A DNA stretch of 64,000 nucleotides from Abyssisolibacter fermentans (GTDB lineage: Bacteria; Bacillota; Clostridia; Tissierellales; MCWD3): NCBI RefSeq assembly GCF_001559865.1, contig NZ_LOHE01000090.1, forward strand, positions 62,001-126,000, written 5' to 3'. Made by a program: the position numbers and the translations under genes. The notes beneath the pieces are model-generated. The model did no database searches. It worked only from the letters and a program-made list of their open reading frames with translations, and was not told the DNA's origin. The stretch's first letter is position 1. Each line of letters begins with the position of its first letter. Below, in pieces: positions 8,819 to 18,363 of the stretch.

Positions 8819-10089
8819 TTTGTTTCACCTACATTTGTAATTTGCACTTCCATTCCATCCTTATACTTTTCACTAGGATTATTTACTATTTTATCGCCTT
8901 CTTTGATATTTTCAGATAGAATCTCTACTTTTATATCTCCCTTAACGCCTTTAGTAACTTCTATTTCTTTCAGCTTACCATCTTCTACTTTAAATACAAC
9001 ATCTTTTCCATCTTTTCTTTGGTAAATTGTTTCATAAGGAACTACTAATGCACTCCCTTTCTCAGCAACTCTTATAGTTATATCCGCTGAAAATCCTGGC
9101 TTTAACTCATTAGTTGGATTTATTATGTCTATTTTTATCTTTACATTAGTTTCAACACCTGTACTTGTTTGCCTAACATTAGCAGACGGTGCAATATATG
9201 AAACAACACCTTCAAACTCAGAATTTTTAAAAGCATCTCCAGTTATTTTAACTTTTTGTCCTATACCAATATTATTAACATCAAACTCACTTATACTAGC
9301 ACTAATCTGTAAAACATCCATATTATCAATAATAAACAATGGTGATACAGTTGATGCTGAAACTCCAATTTTAGCATTGTTAGTAACAATAGTACCATCT
9401 AGAGTACTTTTAATATTTGATTTTTCTATCGCATTCTTTTGTTCTTGTAAATTTAATTCCTCAATTTCAATTTTCTTTTTTTGAGCTATGATTTCTACAT
9501 TATTATTTGGATTTTTAGCATCTTCTAAATCCTTTTTAGCAATTTCATAGCTTGATGACGCACTTACATAAGCTGTATAATCAGCATCCAACTGAGTCTC
9601 ACTTATTGCTCCTGCTTCATGTAATTGTTTTGAATTCTGATATTTCGTTAAAGCATTTTCATATGTGTTTTTAGCATTTTCAACATTTTTTTCTAATTTA
9701 TAAGTATCTACTTCTTCTAATAGTTTTTTTAATGTATTCTTCTGTATTTCTAAATTTATTTCTGCTGTCTTTGTATTTAATTTTAAATTTTTTGTATCAA
9801 GCTTGGCTAGGATATCACCTTTTGATACTTTATCTCCTTCTTTTACTAGTATCTCTTCAATAGTATACGGCAATATTGAAACTATATTTCTTTCTTCTAC
9901 TACACTTATAATGCCTTGAGACGTTATATCTGAATTAATACTATCAGTTATAACATCAACAGTATTAACAAATACAGCACTACTATTTCCTTCATTGTTC
10001 TTAGCTTTAATTACTCCTAATACAATTATTGATATTGCAATAATTATTGATAAAATAATAAATAACTTTTTTTTCTTAGATTTTGCCAC
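8815..10089 (-). CDS. HlyD/YknX-type membrane fusion adaptor
   Basis: An efflux adaptor subunit of 424 residues. An N-terminal signal anchor (KKKKLFIILSIIIAISIIVLGVI, about 6-26) is followed by a lipoyl half-motif (VKEGDKVSKGDILAKLD). A coiled-coil hairpin of about 100 residues comes next, then the second lipoyl half (IKSTLDGTIV) and a beta-barrel domain. It starts with GTG at 10089 behind a G-rich ribosome site. It is the first gene of a three-gene operon with the ATPase and permease. In Gram-positive cells such adaptors act at the outer face of the membrane. Confidence 0.9.
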   Translation of the reverse strand: MAKSKKKKLFIILSIIIAISIIVLGVIKAKNNEGNSSAVFVNTVDVITDSINSDITSQGIISVVEERNIVSILPYTIEEILVKEGDKVSKGDILAKLDTKNLKLNTKTAEINLEIQKNTLKKLLEEVDTYKLEKNVENAKNTYENALTKYQNSKQLHEAGAISETQLDADYTAYVSASSSYEIAKKDLEDAKNPNNNVEIIAQKKKIEIEELNLQEQKNAIEKSNIKSTLDGTIVTNNAKIGVSASTVSPLFIIDNMDVLQISASISEFDVNNIGIGQKVKITGDAFKNSEFEGVVSYIAPSANVRQTSTGVETNVKIKIDIINPTNELKPGFSADITIRVAEKGSALVVPYETIYQRKDGKDVVFKVEDGKLKEIEVTKGVKGDIKVEILSENIKEGDKIVNNPSEKYKDGMEVQITNVGETK

Positions 10090-10182
10090 TTAATAAACCC
10101 CCCCTAGTATATATTTAATTACAGATAAAATGATCTACATATAATATGAGACTATATCATTTTTATATCTACTTCAAAAAAA

Positions 10183-10638
10183 CTAAAAATTTTTCCACAT
10201 TATAATCGCATCTTCATTTGTGTCTGAATAATAACCTAATCTCTTCCCACATTCCTCAAATCCATATTTTTTATATAATGCTATAGCAGTATGATTAGAC
10301 TCTCTAACTTCTAAAGTAATCTTCAAAATATTCTTTTCTCTACATCTGTTAATAATTCCTTCAACAATATAATTTCCTAAGCCTTTACCTCTAAAGTTAG
10401 GATGAATTGCTATATTGGTTATATGTGCCTCATCTAATATAAGCCACATACCCCCATAACCTACTACTTTGCCTTGGTATTCTACTACTAAATAATCCGA
10501 TAGCTTGTTACTTTCTATTTCATCAACAAAAGCATTCTTTGACCAAGGAGTTGAAAACGATTTGACTTCAATATCACAAACTAAATCTATGTCATTAATA
10601 TTCATTTGTCTTACCAAAATATTTTCCATACCCATCAC
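10183..10638 (-). CDS. rimI: Ribosomal protein S18-alanine N-acetyltransferase RimI
   Basis: A GNAT acetyltransferase of about 150 residues. The acetyl-CoA binding segment is IHPNFRGKGLGNYIVEGII, preceded by EAHITNIAI, and the C-terminal ALYKKYGFEECGKRLGYY is characteristic of RimI. The frame opens with GTG 10638, followed by ATG codons at 10635 and 10629; any of the three could be used. It overlaps the tsaB stop codon, so the pair is translationally coupled. Neighbours tsaB and tsaE fit the usual tsaE-tsaB-rimI operon. Confidence 0.93.
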   Translation of the reverse strand: MMGMENILVRQMNINDIDLVCDIEVKSFSTPWSKNAFVDEIESNKLSDYLVVEYQGKVVGYGGMWLILDEAHITNIAIHPNFRGKGLGNYIVEGIINRCREKNILKITLEVRESNHTAIALYKKYGFEECGKRLGYYSDTNEDAIIMWKNF

Positions 10639-11336
10639 CTATTCTTTTTTTCATACTCTCTTTCTGCCTGTGATTTTCTCAAATATTCAGGCACCAAATC
10701 GTAATATGATTGTAATTCATTTTTTTGAGCCTTCTTAAAAGCTAATTGAGCAACTGACGATGCTTTTGGCATATTTACACATGAAGGTGCAAAAACAGCT
10801 TTACTGTCAAGCTTTTTAGTAATTATTTCTCTGTAAACATCACAGCCATCTCCATTGAATATTATTGCTTCTTCCCTGTCTTGTAATTCATCTAATAAAG
10901 TCTCTATTTCAATTACATCTTGAGCTTTAACGACTTCAAATTTATTATCTGACCATTTATACATTCCTGTATATACTCTATCTCTCCTTGCATCCATAAT
11001 AGGAACTATTAAATTACTGCAATAATTTAAGTTATATGCTAATGCATCTATAGTAGGTATGCCTACAACAGGCTTATCTACACTATGAGCTAAAGCTTTT
11101 ATAGTTGCTACACCTATTCTTAATCCAGTAAATGATCCTGGTCCTATAGATGCTGCAAATATATCAATATCTTTTGTTTTAAGCTCACAAGCGTTTAATA
11201 ATTCTTTAATCATAGGAAGTAATGTTTCTGAATGTGTCCTCTTATGATTTACAGTATATTCTCCAATTAATTTATTATCATCTAAAACTGCAACAGATGC
11301 TACTATACTAGATGTATCAACTGCTAATACTTTCAT
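10635..11336 (-). CDS. tsaB: tRNA threonylcarbamoyladenosine biosynthesis protein TsaB
   Basis: A protein of 233 residues with the ASKHA fold. It is the non-catalytic partner that dimerises with TsaD in t6A37 synthesis. Signature stretches are LAVDTSSIVASVAV at the N-terminus, NHKRTHSETLLP, IDIFAASIGPGSFTGLRIG and KPVVGIPTIDALA. It lacks the TsaD metal motif, as expected. It lies between tsaE and rimI, spaced 16 bp from tsaE and overlapping rimI. Confidence 0.96.
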   Translation of the reverse strand: MKVLAVDTSSIVASVAVLDDNKLIGEYTVNHKRTHSETLLPMIKELLNACELKTKDIDIFAASIGPGSFTGLRIGVATIKALAHSVDKPVVGIPTIDALAYNLNYCSNLIVPIMDARRDRVYTGMYKWSDNKFEVVKAQDVIEIETLLDELQDREEAIIFNGDGCDVYREIITKKLDSKAVFAPSCVNMPKASSVAQLAFKKAQKNELQSYYDLVPEYLRKSQAEREYEKKNR

Positions 11337-11352
11337 AATTATCCTCTCCTAA

Positions 11353-11817
11353 TTAAACATGTAATTCTTCAATAATCTTCTTGTTTTGTTCTCCATAAGC
11401 CTCTATATTCATAATTCTTTTATCATCTTTATCCTTACTTATGTATATTTCTATTCTTTCCTTTGGTAATATATCCTCTATTAGATTTGCCCATTCTATT
11501 ATAGATACACCGTCAGAATAAATATAATCTTCATAACCTATATCATACATTTCATCTATATCAGATATTCTGTATACATCAAAATGATATAAAGGGTACC
11601 TGCCCATATATTCATTTAAAATTGTAAATGTTGGACTTGTAACATAGTCTTTTACTCCTAAACCTTTAGCTATGCTCTGTGTTAGGGTAGTTTTACCTGC
11701 ACCTAAATCTCCCATTAAACACACTACACACCCTTGTGTTAAAAGTTTTCCCAATTTGTATCCAAAATCTATAGTTTCATTAGGACTATTTGATGTAATT
11801 TTCTTCATTTGTTTCAT
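11353..11817 (-). CDS. tsaE: tRNA threonylcarbamoyladenosine biosynthesis ATPase TsaE
   Basis: A small P-loop ATPase of 154 residues. Walker A is GDLGAGKTT near residue 37, followed by the family motifs SPTFTILNEY and YHFDVYRI. TsaE drives turnover of the TsaB-TsaD complex. It is the first gene of the tsaE-tsaB-rimI operon. An upstream palindromic repeat begins at 11956, so the promoter probably lies in 11818-11955. Confidence 0.96.
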   Translation of the reverse strand: MKQMKKITSNSPNETIDFGYKLGKLLTQGCVVCLMGDLGAGKTTLTQSIAKGLGVKDYVTSPTFTILNEYMGRYPLYHFDVYRISDIDEMYDIGYEDYIYSDGVSIIEWANLIEDILPKERIEIYISKDKDDKRIMNIEAYGEQNKKIIEELHV

Positions 11818-11955
11818 TCCTTTCTAACAAAACTTTCTACGGTAATACTATATCTTTATTAGTTTTGACATATTATAATCATTATATAATGGTTATCAAA
11901 GTTGCACAAGTAACAAAACTTATTATGCTATTGCATATATTTTATGATATTATTA

Positions 11956-12123
11956 AACCCAGATTATTCATAGAAAATTAAATATTCTACTACATCCTTC
12001 TGATTATAAGATATCCATTAAATTCTCGACATACCAATTTGGTATGCCTTCGAATTCACTGAAATCTTCTAATTCAGAATTATACAGCATACTATTCAAA
12101 GTTATATGAATAATCAGGGTTAA
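11956..12123. repeat. Palindromic MITE-like repeat, long copy 3
   Basis: Ends are AACCCAGATTATTCATAG and TATGAATAATCAGGGTT. The interior closely matches the copy at 38309, including GACATACCAATT.GGTATGCC, an inner palindrome. It separates the divergent tsaE and response-regulator genes and ends 27 bp before the regulator start. A promoter for the regulator would have to lie inside or left of the element. Confidence 0.85.
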
Positions 12124-12150
12124 ATTTATAAAAAATGAAAGGGGTATATT

Positions 12151-12843
12151 ATGAACAATATTCTTTTAGTTGAAGATGACTTTAATTTATCATATGGCAT
12201 AGAATTTGCTTTAAAAAATGAAGGCTTCAATGTTACCGTAATGAATAATATAGAAAAAGCTAGAAATGTATTAGCTAGTAATGATTTTGATTTAATTCTA
12301 TTAGATGTAATGCTTCCTGATGGTAATGGTTATGAATTGTGTCAAGAAATAAGAAACTCATCTGATGTATCAATAATATTCTTAACAGCTTGTGATGAAG
12401 AAGTAAATGTTGTAATGGGGCTAGATATGGGTGGTGATGACTATATTACAAAACCTTTTAGAATAAGAGAATTGATATCTAGAATAAAAGCTGTTCTTCG
12501 TCGTAACATAACTAATGATAGTAAGAAACAGGTACTAGTTTCTGGTGATATTGCGATCAATATTTTAGAAGGTAAGGTAAAAAAGAATAATGAAGAAATA
12601 CTTCTTACTGCACAAGAGTATAAATTACTGCATATGCTTATGGAAAATGCAAAACATGTCCTAAGTAGAAAGGTATTACTTGAAAAACTCTGGGATGTAG
12701 AATCTGATTTTGTTGATGATAATACTCTGTCTGTTTATATAAGAAGACTTAGAGAAAAAATAGAAGATAACCCTCAAACACCTAAATATATTGCAACAGT
12801 TAGAGGAATAGGTTACAGATGGGAACTTGATTTAAGGAGATGA
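12151..12843 (+). CDS. OmpR-family response regulator
   Basis: A protein of 230 residues with an N-terminal receiver domain and a C-terminal winged helix. The phospho-acceptor is Asp52 in LLDVMLPDGNG. The acidic pair is at residues 9-10 and the conserved Lys is in GDDYITKPF. The DNA-binding half ends in the typical LSVYIRRLREKIE and VRGIGYRW motifs. AAAGGGG precedes ATG 12151. The histidine kinase follows after 4 bp, then an ABC transporter, so it probably controls that transporter, as in BceRS-type modules. Confidence 0.95.
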   Translation: MNNILLVEDDFNLSYGIEFALKNEGFNVTVMNNIEKARNVLASNDFDLILLDVMLPDGNGYELCQEIRNSSDVSIIFLTACDEEVNVVMGLDMGGDDYITKPFRIRELISRIKAVLRRNITNDSKKQVLVSGDIAINILEGKVKKNNEEILLTAQEYKLLHMLMENAKHVLSRKVLLEKLWDVESDFVDDNTLSVYIRRLREKIEDNPQTPKYIATVRGIGYRWELDLRR

Positions 12844-12847
12844 AAAA

Positions 12848-14101
12848 ATGAAAATTGCATATAAAAACTCTGAATTCAAATCATTTGCGTGGAAATTAGT
12901 ATTATTTCAAATTATATTTTCACTTTTTATGTATTCTTACATGAGTATTATATTTGATAATTTTAATATAAGGATTATAAATCAAAATTCAGCTTTAACT
13001 GGAAAGATATTGATAAATCACCCTGAACTAATAGATGAACTCCCAAAATTGATCACTAATACAGCAACTATAGGTGAAATAGAATTTGGCAAAAAAATAT
13101 TAAGTGAGTACGGATATAACGAGCAAATGGAAATTTTGACTCAACCTATTTTAGGTAGATTTTATACAGGCATTAAAATCAAAACTCTTCTAATAGTACT
13201 ATTCATGCTTATTCCATTACTTTGTTTAACTAGTTATGAATATAAAAAAATATATAAAAAAGCTAGAAGCCTGTCTGTAGCTGCTGAAAAAGTAATAGAT
13301 GGAGATTTTTCATGCATTCTCCCTGTAGAAGTAGAAGGCGATTTTGGTGTATTATATAACAACTTCAATCAAATGGCAAATAGACTTAAACTCAGCCTTG
13401 ACAGACTAAAACAGGATAAATTATTTTTAAAAAATATAATCTCAGATATTTCACATCAACTTAAAACTCCTTTATCTTCATTAATAATGTTTAATGATAT
13501 TTTGATGAGTAATGAAAATATGGATAAATCTAATCAACAAGCATTTTTAAATAAAAGCAGCTCACAGCTTGCTAGAATGGAATGGCTGATAATCAGTCTT
13601 TTAAAAATGACTAGGCTTGAAGCAGGTGTAATTAACTTCAAAAACAAAAATACACCATTACTAATACCAATTAAACATGCAATTGATTCTTTATCAATAA
13701 TGGCAAATGAAAAGCATCAAACAATTAACGTTATTGGCAATGCCAACAAAGTATATTTTAATGGTGATAGTGAATGGCTAAGTGAAGCTTTAATCAACAT
13801 AATAAAGAACTGCATTGAACATACAGATAAGTATGGAGAAATTGAAATAAAAACAAGTGAAACCCCTTTGTTTTCAAGAATTGTAATAAAAGATAACGGA
13901 GAAGGAATCTCTCAGAAAGACTTACCACATGTATTTGAAAGATTTTATACAGCAAATAGCTGTGTAAAAACTAACAGCATAGGTATAGGACTTGCTTTAT
14001 CAAAACTTATAATAGAAGGACAAAACGGTTCAATAACAGTATCAAGCATAAAAGGTATTGGTACAAAATTTACAATAACATTCCTAAAAACTATTATTTG
14101 A
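12848..14101 (+). CDS. Sensor histidine kinase
   Basis: A membrane kinase of 417 residues. Transmembrane helices lie at about 17-37 and 112-130, enclosing an extracytoplasmic loop of about 75 residues. A HAMP-like segment follows, then the phospho-acceptor His203 in ISDISHQLKTPLSSL. The ATPase domain has the N box IIKNCIEHTDKYG, DNGEGI, FERFYTA and the G2 box GIGLALSK. The sizeable external loop distinguishes it from intramembrane BceS kinases, which have almost none. It is co-transcribed with the regulator upstream and possibly the transporter downstream. Confidence 0.94.
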   Translation: MKIAYKNSEFKSFAWKLVLFQIIFSLFMYSYMSIIFDNFNIRIINQNSALTGKILINHPELIDELPKLITNTATIGEIEFGKKILSEYGYNEQMEILTQPILGRFYTGIKIKTLLIVLFMLIPLLCLTSYEYKKIYKKARSLSVAAEKVIDGDFSCILPVEVEGDFGVLYNNFNQMANRLKLSLDRLKQDKLFLKNIISDISHQLKTPLSSLIMFNDILMSNENMDKSNQQAFLNKSSSQLARMEWLIISLLKMTRLEAGVINFKNKNTPLLIPIKHAIDSLSIMANEKHQTINVIGNANKVYFNGDSEWLSEALINIIKNCIEHTDKYGEIEIKTSETPLFSRIVIKDNGEGISQKDLPHVFERFYTANSCVKTNSIGIGLALSKLIIEGQNGSITVSSIKGIGTKFTITFLKTII

Positions 14102-14216
14102 TCAATCTTACTAAAATGTAAGAAAAGTTTTCACTGTCTAGTAAGCTTTTAAATTTAAAATAGTATTAAGATTAAGGTAAATTAAAAACTTTCTATTAAA
14201 AATTATCGATTCAACT

Positions 14217-14283
14217 TAAACCCTGATTATTCATATAACTTTGAATAATATACTGTATTTCTGGATTATGAGTAATCTGAGTT
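14217..14283. repeat. Palindromic MITE-like repeat, short copy 4
   Basis: AAACCCTGATTATTCATATAACTTTGAATAATATACTG begins with the right-end sequence of the longer copies, here in inverted orientation. It closes with ATTATGAGTAATCTGAGTT. Only the two ends remain. It lies between the kinase gene and its ABC transporter. Confidence 0.7.
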
Positions 14284-14304
14284 GAAAATATTAGGAGGAT
14301 AAAT

Positions 14305-15000
14305 ATGGATATTTTGAAAACAATTGATTTATGTAAAAGCTATGGGACAGGTGAAAATAAGATTGATGCTATTAAAAATTTAAATTTAACCGTCAAACAA
14401 GGAGAATTTGTTGCTATTATTGGACCAAGCGGCTCCGGTAAAAGCACTCTACTTCATCTATTAGGAGGAGTAGATAAGCCAACCTCTGGAAAAGTTATTA
14501 TAGATGATGCAGATATTTATAATTATAATGAAAAACAGTTAGCTATTTTTCGCAGAAGAAAAGTAGGATTTATATTTCAATTCTATAACTTAATTCCTGT
14601 ACTTACAGCAGAAGAAAATATAGAATTGCCATTACTTATGGATAATAGAAAAATAGACAAATCCTATATAGATGACCTTATGAAAATACTAGGACTTGAA
14701 AAAAGAAGAAGTCATTTGCCTTCAGAACTTTCTGGAGGTCAGCAGCAAAGAGTTTCAATAGGAAGAGCGATGGCTTATAAACCTTCAATTATTTTAGCAG
14801 ATGAACCAACAGGTAACCTTGACAGTAAAAACAGCAGAGAAATAATCGATTTATTAAAACTTTCAGTTAAAAGATATCATCAAACACTAATTGTTATTAC
14901 TCATGATTTAAGTATTGCTTCTCAAGCAGATAGAGTAATCTCTATAGAAGATGGTATGATTACCAAAGAAGAGGTGATGAGTAATGAACATCGCTTCTAG
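14305..15000 (+). CDS. ABC transporter ATPase of a two-component-linked exporter
   Basis: A single ABC domain of 231 residues. Walker A is GPSGSGKST, the Q loop is FIFQFYNLIP, the signature is LSGGQQQR, Walker B is IILADEPTGNLD and the switch is VITHD. The AGGAGG ribosome site is well placed. The gene overlaps the following permease by 17 bp. ATPases of this subgroup (BceA, VraF, SalX) pair with FtsX-type permeases that move or detach peptide antibiotics; the substrate here is unknown. Confidence 0.94.
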   Translation: MDILKTIDLCKSYGTGENKIDAIKNLNLTVKQGEFVAIIGPSGSGKSTLLHLLGGVDKPTSGKVIIDDADIYNYNEKQLAIFRRRKVGFIFQFYNLIPVLTAEENIELPLLMDNRKIDKSYIDDLMKILGLEKRRSHLPSELSGGQQQRVSIGRAMAYKPSIILADEPTGNLDSKNSREIIDLLKLSVKRYHQTLIVITHDLSIASQADRVISIEDGMITKEEVMSNEHRF

Positions 15001-17521
15001 GTATTTAAAAGTACAAAAAAAGAGGACTTTATTAACGATACTTGGAGTAATACTATCTGTTGCACTTATAACAGGTGTTTTCACTATCATTGTAAGTGTT
15101 AGAGACAAAATGATTAATGATACTATCAGTAGAAATGGTAGTTATCACATTGCTTTTAGAGATACTCCTAAAGACAAGATTGATAAACTTTGTAACCATG
15201 TTAATGTAGATGAATTTAACATACAAAGCAATGAAGGTTTGGCTATAATCTCTGAAACTAACAAAAAAGGCAAAGATGTTCCCAAATATTGGACATTTTT
15301 CATTAACGGTATTTCAAATCCTTCATCAGATTTAGATCCAATTTCTCTTAAAGAAGGTAATTTGCCAACTTCACCTGATGAAATAGCGGTAGACTATTGG
15401 AGTCTAGACTATTTACCAGGTAACCCTAAAATTGGTGATACTATTAAACTTGATATAGGAACTATGGAAAACGAAAGTGATATATTTACAAAACAAAAAT
15501 CAAAAGAATACAAAATTGTTGGTCTTTTAAACCCAAAATATATGTCTTCACATAGCTATACAGCATCAGCTATAACATTTTTAGACATTAACAATTTACA
15601 AAAAGATCAGGATTACTATGTATCTTTAAAATTAAAATCACCAAAAAACATTAACAACAAGATTGATAACATAGTAAATGATGTAGGTGTATCAAGAGAG
15701 AATGTTAAGATTAATAATTACCTATTAGCATTATCAGGTGAAAGTTCAGATGATGAAGTAAATAAATCACTAATATCTCTTGTAGGGTTTATAGTAGCTT
15801 TAATAATTATAAGTACCATAGCGGTTATTTATAATTCATTTAATATATCGGTAATTGAAAGAATTTCTCAGTTTGGGATCTTAAGATGTGTAGGTTCTAC
15901 TCCACAACAGATAAGAAAAATAGTATTTAAGGAAGCATTGATAATCAGCGCTTTTGGAATTCCTTTAGGATTATTCAGTGGAACTATAGCAATGAAAATT
16001 GTATTTTACATCATTGGACACATAGGGGCTGATAAGTTTTTTAATGATATACATGTAGTTATATCTCCTCTAGTTATTATTGTTAGTACAATACTAGGAT
16101 TATTGACCGTATATGCTTCAGCCTATATACCTGCTAGAATGGCTTCAAAAATCTCACCACTGGAGGCAGTTAGAAATACAGGTCAATTTAAAAAAGATAA
16201 TATAAAGAAATCAAAAAAAGGTAATATGATACAAAAACTATTAGGCTTTGAAGCAAGCTTAGCTTGGAAAAATCTAAGAAGAAATAGAAAAAGATTTGTT
16301 ATAACTGTTTTTTCTATGGTTATAAGTATTGTGCTTTTTATAGTTTTTAATAACTTTGCTAGTTTAATATTTATGGGAGATTTTATTGATACTTCTGAAA
16401 AGCCAGAATTCATAATTTATAATCATAATTCTACGATTACCGAACAAGACTATGAAAGTATGTCTAGTATAGATGGAGTAGAAAAAATCTATAAACAAAT
16501 AAATACAAACGTTAGTACTCTTTTAAATAAAGACTTATTAACTAAAGAATATTTAGAATATTATTCTAATGCTTTTACAGAAAAGGAAAACAACATTGTC
16601 AATATGCCCAATAATAAAATCCTCTGTTATGGAGATAATAACTTAGCTCAATTTAAAGACACACTTATTTCAGGTAAAATAGACATAGATGCTATGAGTA
16701 AAAATAATGGTATTATACTAGTGAAACAAACAACCATGAACGTAAGAAAAGCTGATTCGGGAAAAAGTATACGTGTATTCTTTGATTTAGCTGATGTTAA
16801 GGTTGGTGATACAATACCCCTATTAAGTTTTGATGATGAAAAAACAAAGCTTGGAGAAGTTAATGTTTCAGCTATTGCAGAAACAGGGATACTATATGAT
16901 AATAAGTATTGTTACAATGGTGGTTTATTAATGATAACAACTGAAGATATATATAAAAAAATTATTGGAAACAATAATTACTCTTCAATGTATTTAAGAT
17001 TATCAAATGATGCTGATTATGAAACAGTCTCAAAACAAATACAGAAATATTGTGATAGTAATAATTTTGAATATATTGATTATGTTAAACAAGCTAAACA
17101 AATGAAGAAAAATGCTATTGTTGTTAGTATTTTCTTGTACGGTTTTGTTGCTGTAATAACATTAATAAGTTGCTTAAATATAATTAATACAATTAATACA
17201 AACTTGTTATTAAGAACTAGAGAATTTTCGATTCTTAAGGCAGTTGGAATGTCTGAATTTAATGTTAAAAAGATGGTTTGTTACGAAGGGTTATACTACG
17301 GTATTATATCATCCTTTTATGGCATAATTGTAGGAACAGGTCTAAGCTATGTATTATTCAGTATAATAACAAATATGCGTGAATTTGGTTGGATTATGCC
17401 TTGGAAAGATATTGTAATTGCTACAGTTGGTATTTTAGTCTTTACATTATTATCAGCATATCTGCCACTTAAGAAAATGAATAAACAAAGCTTAGTAGAT
17501 AATATTAGAATGGAACATTAA
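14984..17521 (+). CDS. Large FtsX-type ABC permease with two FtsX domains
   Basis: A permease of 845 residues. One helix near the N-terminus (TLLTILGVILSVALITGVF) is followed by an external domain and then a first FtsX domain (about 265-400), including VIYNSFNISVIERISQFGILRCVG. A second single helix near 440, a second external domain and a second FtsX domain (about 720-840) with REFSILKAVGMSEFN complete it. The duplicated layout is longer than BceB (about 650) and resembles SalY-type permeases. It starts inside the end of the ATPase gene, implying coupled translation. Confidence 0.9.
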   Translation: MNIASRYLKVQKKRTLLTILGVILSVALITGVFTIIVSVRDKMINDTISRNGSYHIAFRDTPKDKIDKLCNHVNVDEFNIQSNEGLAIISETNKKGKDVPKYWTFFINGISNPSSDLDPISLKEGNLPTSPDEIAVDYWSLDYLPGNPKIGDTIKLDIGTMENESDIFTKQKSKEYKIVGLLNPKYMSSHSYTASAITFLDINNLQKDQDYYVSLKLKSPKNINNKIDNIVNDVGVSRENVKINNYLLALSGESSDDEVNKSLISLVGFIVALIIISTIAVIYNSFNISVIERISQFGILRCVGSTPQQIRKIVFKEALIISAFGIPLGLFSGTIAMKIVFYIIGHIGADKFFNDIHVVISPLVIIVSTILGLLTVYASAYIPARMASKISPLEAVRNTGQFKKDNIKKSKKGNMIQKLLGFEASLAWKNLRRNRKRFVITVFSMVISIVLFIVFNNFASLIFMGDFIDTSEKPEFIIYNHNSTITEQDYESMSSIDGVEKIYKQINTNVSTLLNKDLLTKEYLEYYSNAFTEKENNIVNMPNNKILCYGDNNLAQFKDTLISGKIDIDAMSKNNGIILVKQTTMNVRKADSGKSIRVFFDLADVKVGDTIPLLSFDDEKTKLGEVNVSAIAETGILYDNKYCYNGGLLMITTEDIYKKIIGNNNYSSMYLRLSNDADYETVSKQIQKYCDSNNFEYIDYVKQAKQMKKNAIVVSIFLYGFVAVITLISCLNIINTINTNLLLRTREFSILKAVGMSEFNVKKMVCYEGLYYGIISSFYGIIVGTGLSYVLFSIITNMREFGWIMPWKDIVIATVGILVFTLLSAYLPLKKMNKQSLVDNIRMEH

Positions 17522-17574
17522 TATAAAACAATACTCAAAATCCTTAACTAAGCACCTTTTATTTAATAGAAAAC

Positions 17575-17618
17575 AAAAATCACAGAGTGCCGACAAATAA
17601 TCTGCCTCTGTGATTTTT
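17575..17618 (+). terminator. Terminator after the ABC permease
   Basis: AAAAATCACAGAG (17575-17587) pairs with CTCTGTGATTTTT (17606-17618), giving a 13-bp stem with an 18-base loop and a T run. Confidence 0.85.
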
Positions 17619-17660
17619 ATTGCATTTTCGTAATTAAAATATAAATTTCCTTGTAATTTA

Positions 17661-17709
17661 TTGACCAGTCAGTCTGTTTTATGTTAAACTATAAAACAGA
17701 CTAACTAGT
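17661..17709 (+). promoter_or_regulatory. TetR-type inverted-repeat operator and promoter
   Basis: Two 19-bp arms, 17664-17682 and 17691-17709, are complementary except at two positions and are separated by 8 bp. The core word is AGTCTGTTTTAT. A TTGACC box at 17661 and a TTAAAC/TAAACT box near 17685 flank the left arm, so the operator overlaps the promoter of the following tetR-antiporter operon. Autorepression is the natural reading. Confidence 0.75.
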
Positions 17710-17733
17710 TTGTTTTTTTAGGAGGAATGTATT

Positions 17734-18363
17734 TTGAAGCAGAAATTGAAAAATGAAAAAAGCAGAAATAGAATATTACAAGCTGCACTTGTAGAATTCG
17801 GAACAAAAAATTATAATTCTGCAACGCTTAATAACATTTGCAGTCAACATGGCATTTCAAAAGGATTAATATATCATTATTATGATGGAAAAGATGAACT
17901 TTTTCTTATTTGTGTTAAGGAATGCTTTGACAAACTGGCAAATTGTTTGAAAAATAATATTGTTTTAGATGCAGATACGGAAGAAAGTATAAAAAGCTAT
18001 TTTCAAGCACGCAATAAGTTTTTTGAAGAAAAAAAAGAGTTTAAGCAAATTTTTATGAGTGCGGTACTTCAACCCCCTATTCATTTAAAATCACAAATAA
18101 AGGAGCTTCATAAAAAATTAATTGAAGTAAATCATATGTTTGCAAAAAGCATATTTGAAAAGATAACTCTACGCCAAAATGTGACTCCGCAGGAGGCTAT
18201 GGATTATTTCATCGCTTTTGAAGAATTTTTTGGTGAATATTTTGGCAGACAGCAAATAAACCTTACCAACTCGGAGCAACTTGTAAAGTTGCACGAAAAT
18301 ACAATATATAAAATTTTTGATATGATGCTTTACGGTATCGCTAAGCAGGAGGAAACGCTATGA
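17734..18363 (+). CDS. TetR/AcrR family transcriptional regulator
   Basis: A repressor of 209 residues. The N-terminal helix-turn-helix is clear: RILQAALVEFGTKNYNSATL and ICSQHGISKGLIYHYYDGKDEL. The all-helical C-terminal half is the ligand-binding and dimerisation domain. It starts with TTG 17736, 8 bases after AGGAGG; no in-frame ATG precedes it. The last codon overlaps the start of the antiporter gene, so the regulator probably controls the antiporter through the operator at 17661-17709. Confidence 0.92.
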   Translation: MKQKLKNEKSRNRILQAALVEFGTKNYNSATLNNICSQHGISKGLIYHYYDGKDELFLICVKECFDKLANCLKNNIVLDADTEESIKSYFQARNKFFEEKKEFKQIFMSAVLQPPIHLKSQIKELHKKLIEVNHMFAKSIFEKITLRQNVTPQEAMDYFIAFEEFFGEYFGRQQINLTNSEQLVKLHENTIYKIFDMMLYGIAKQEETL

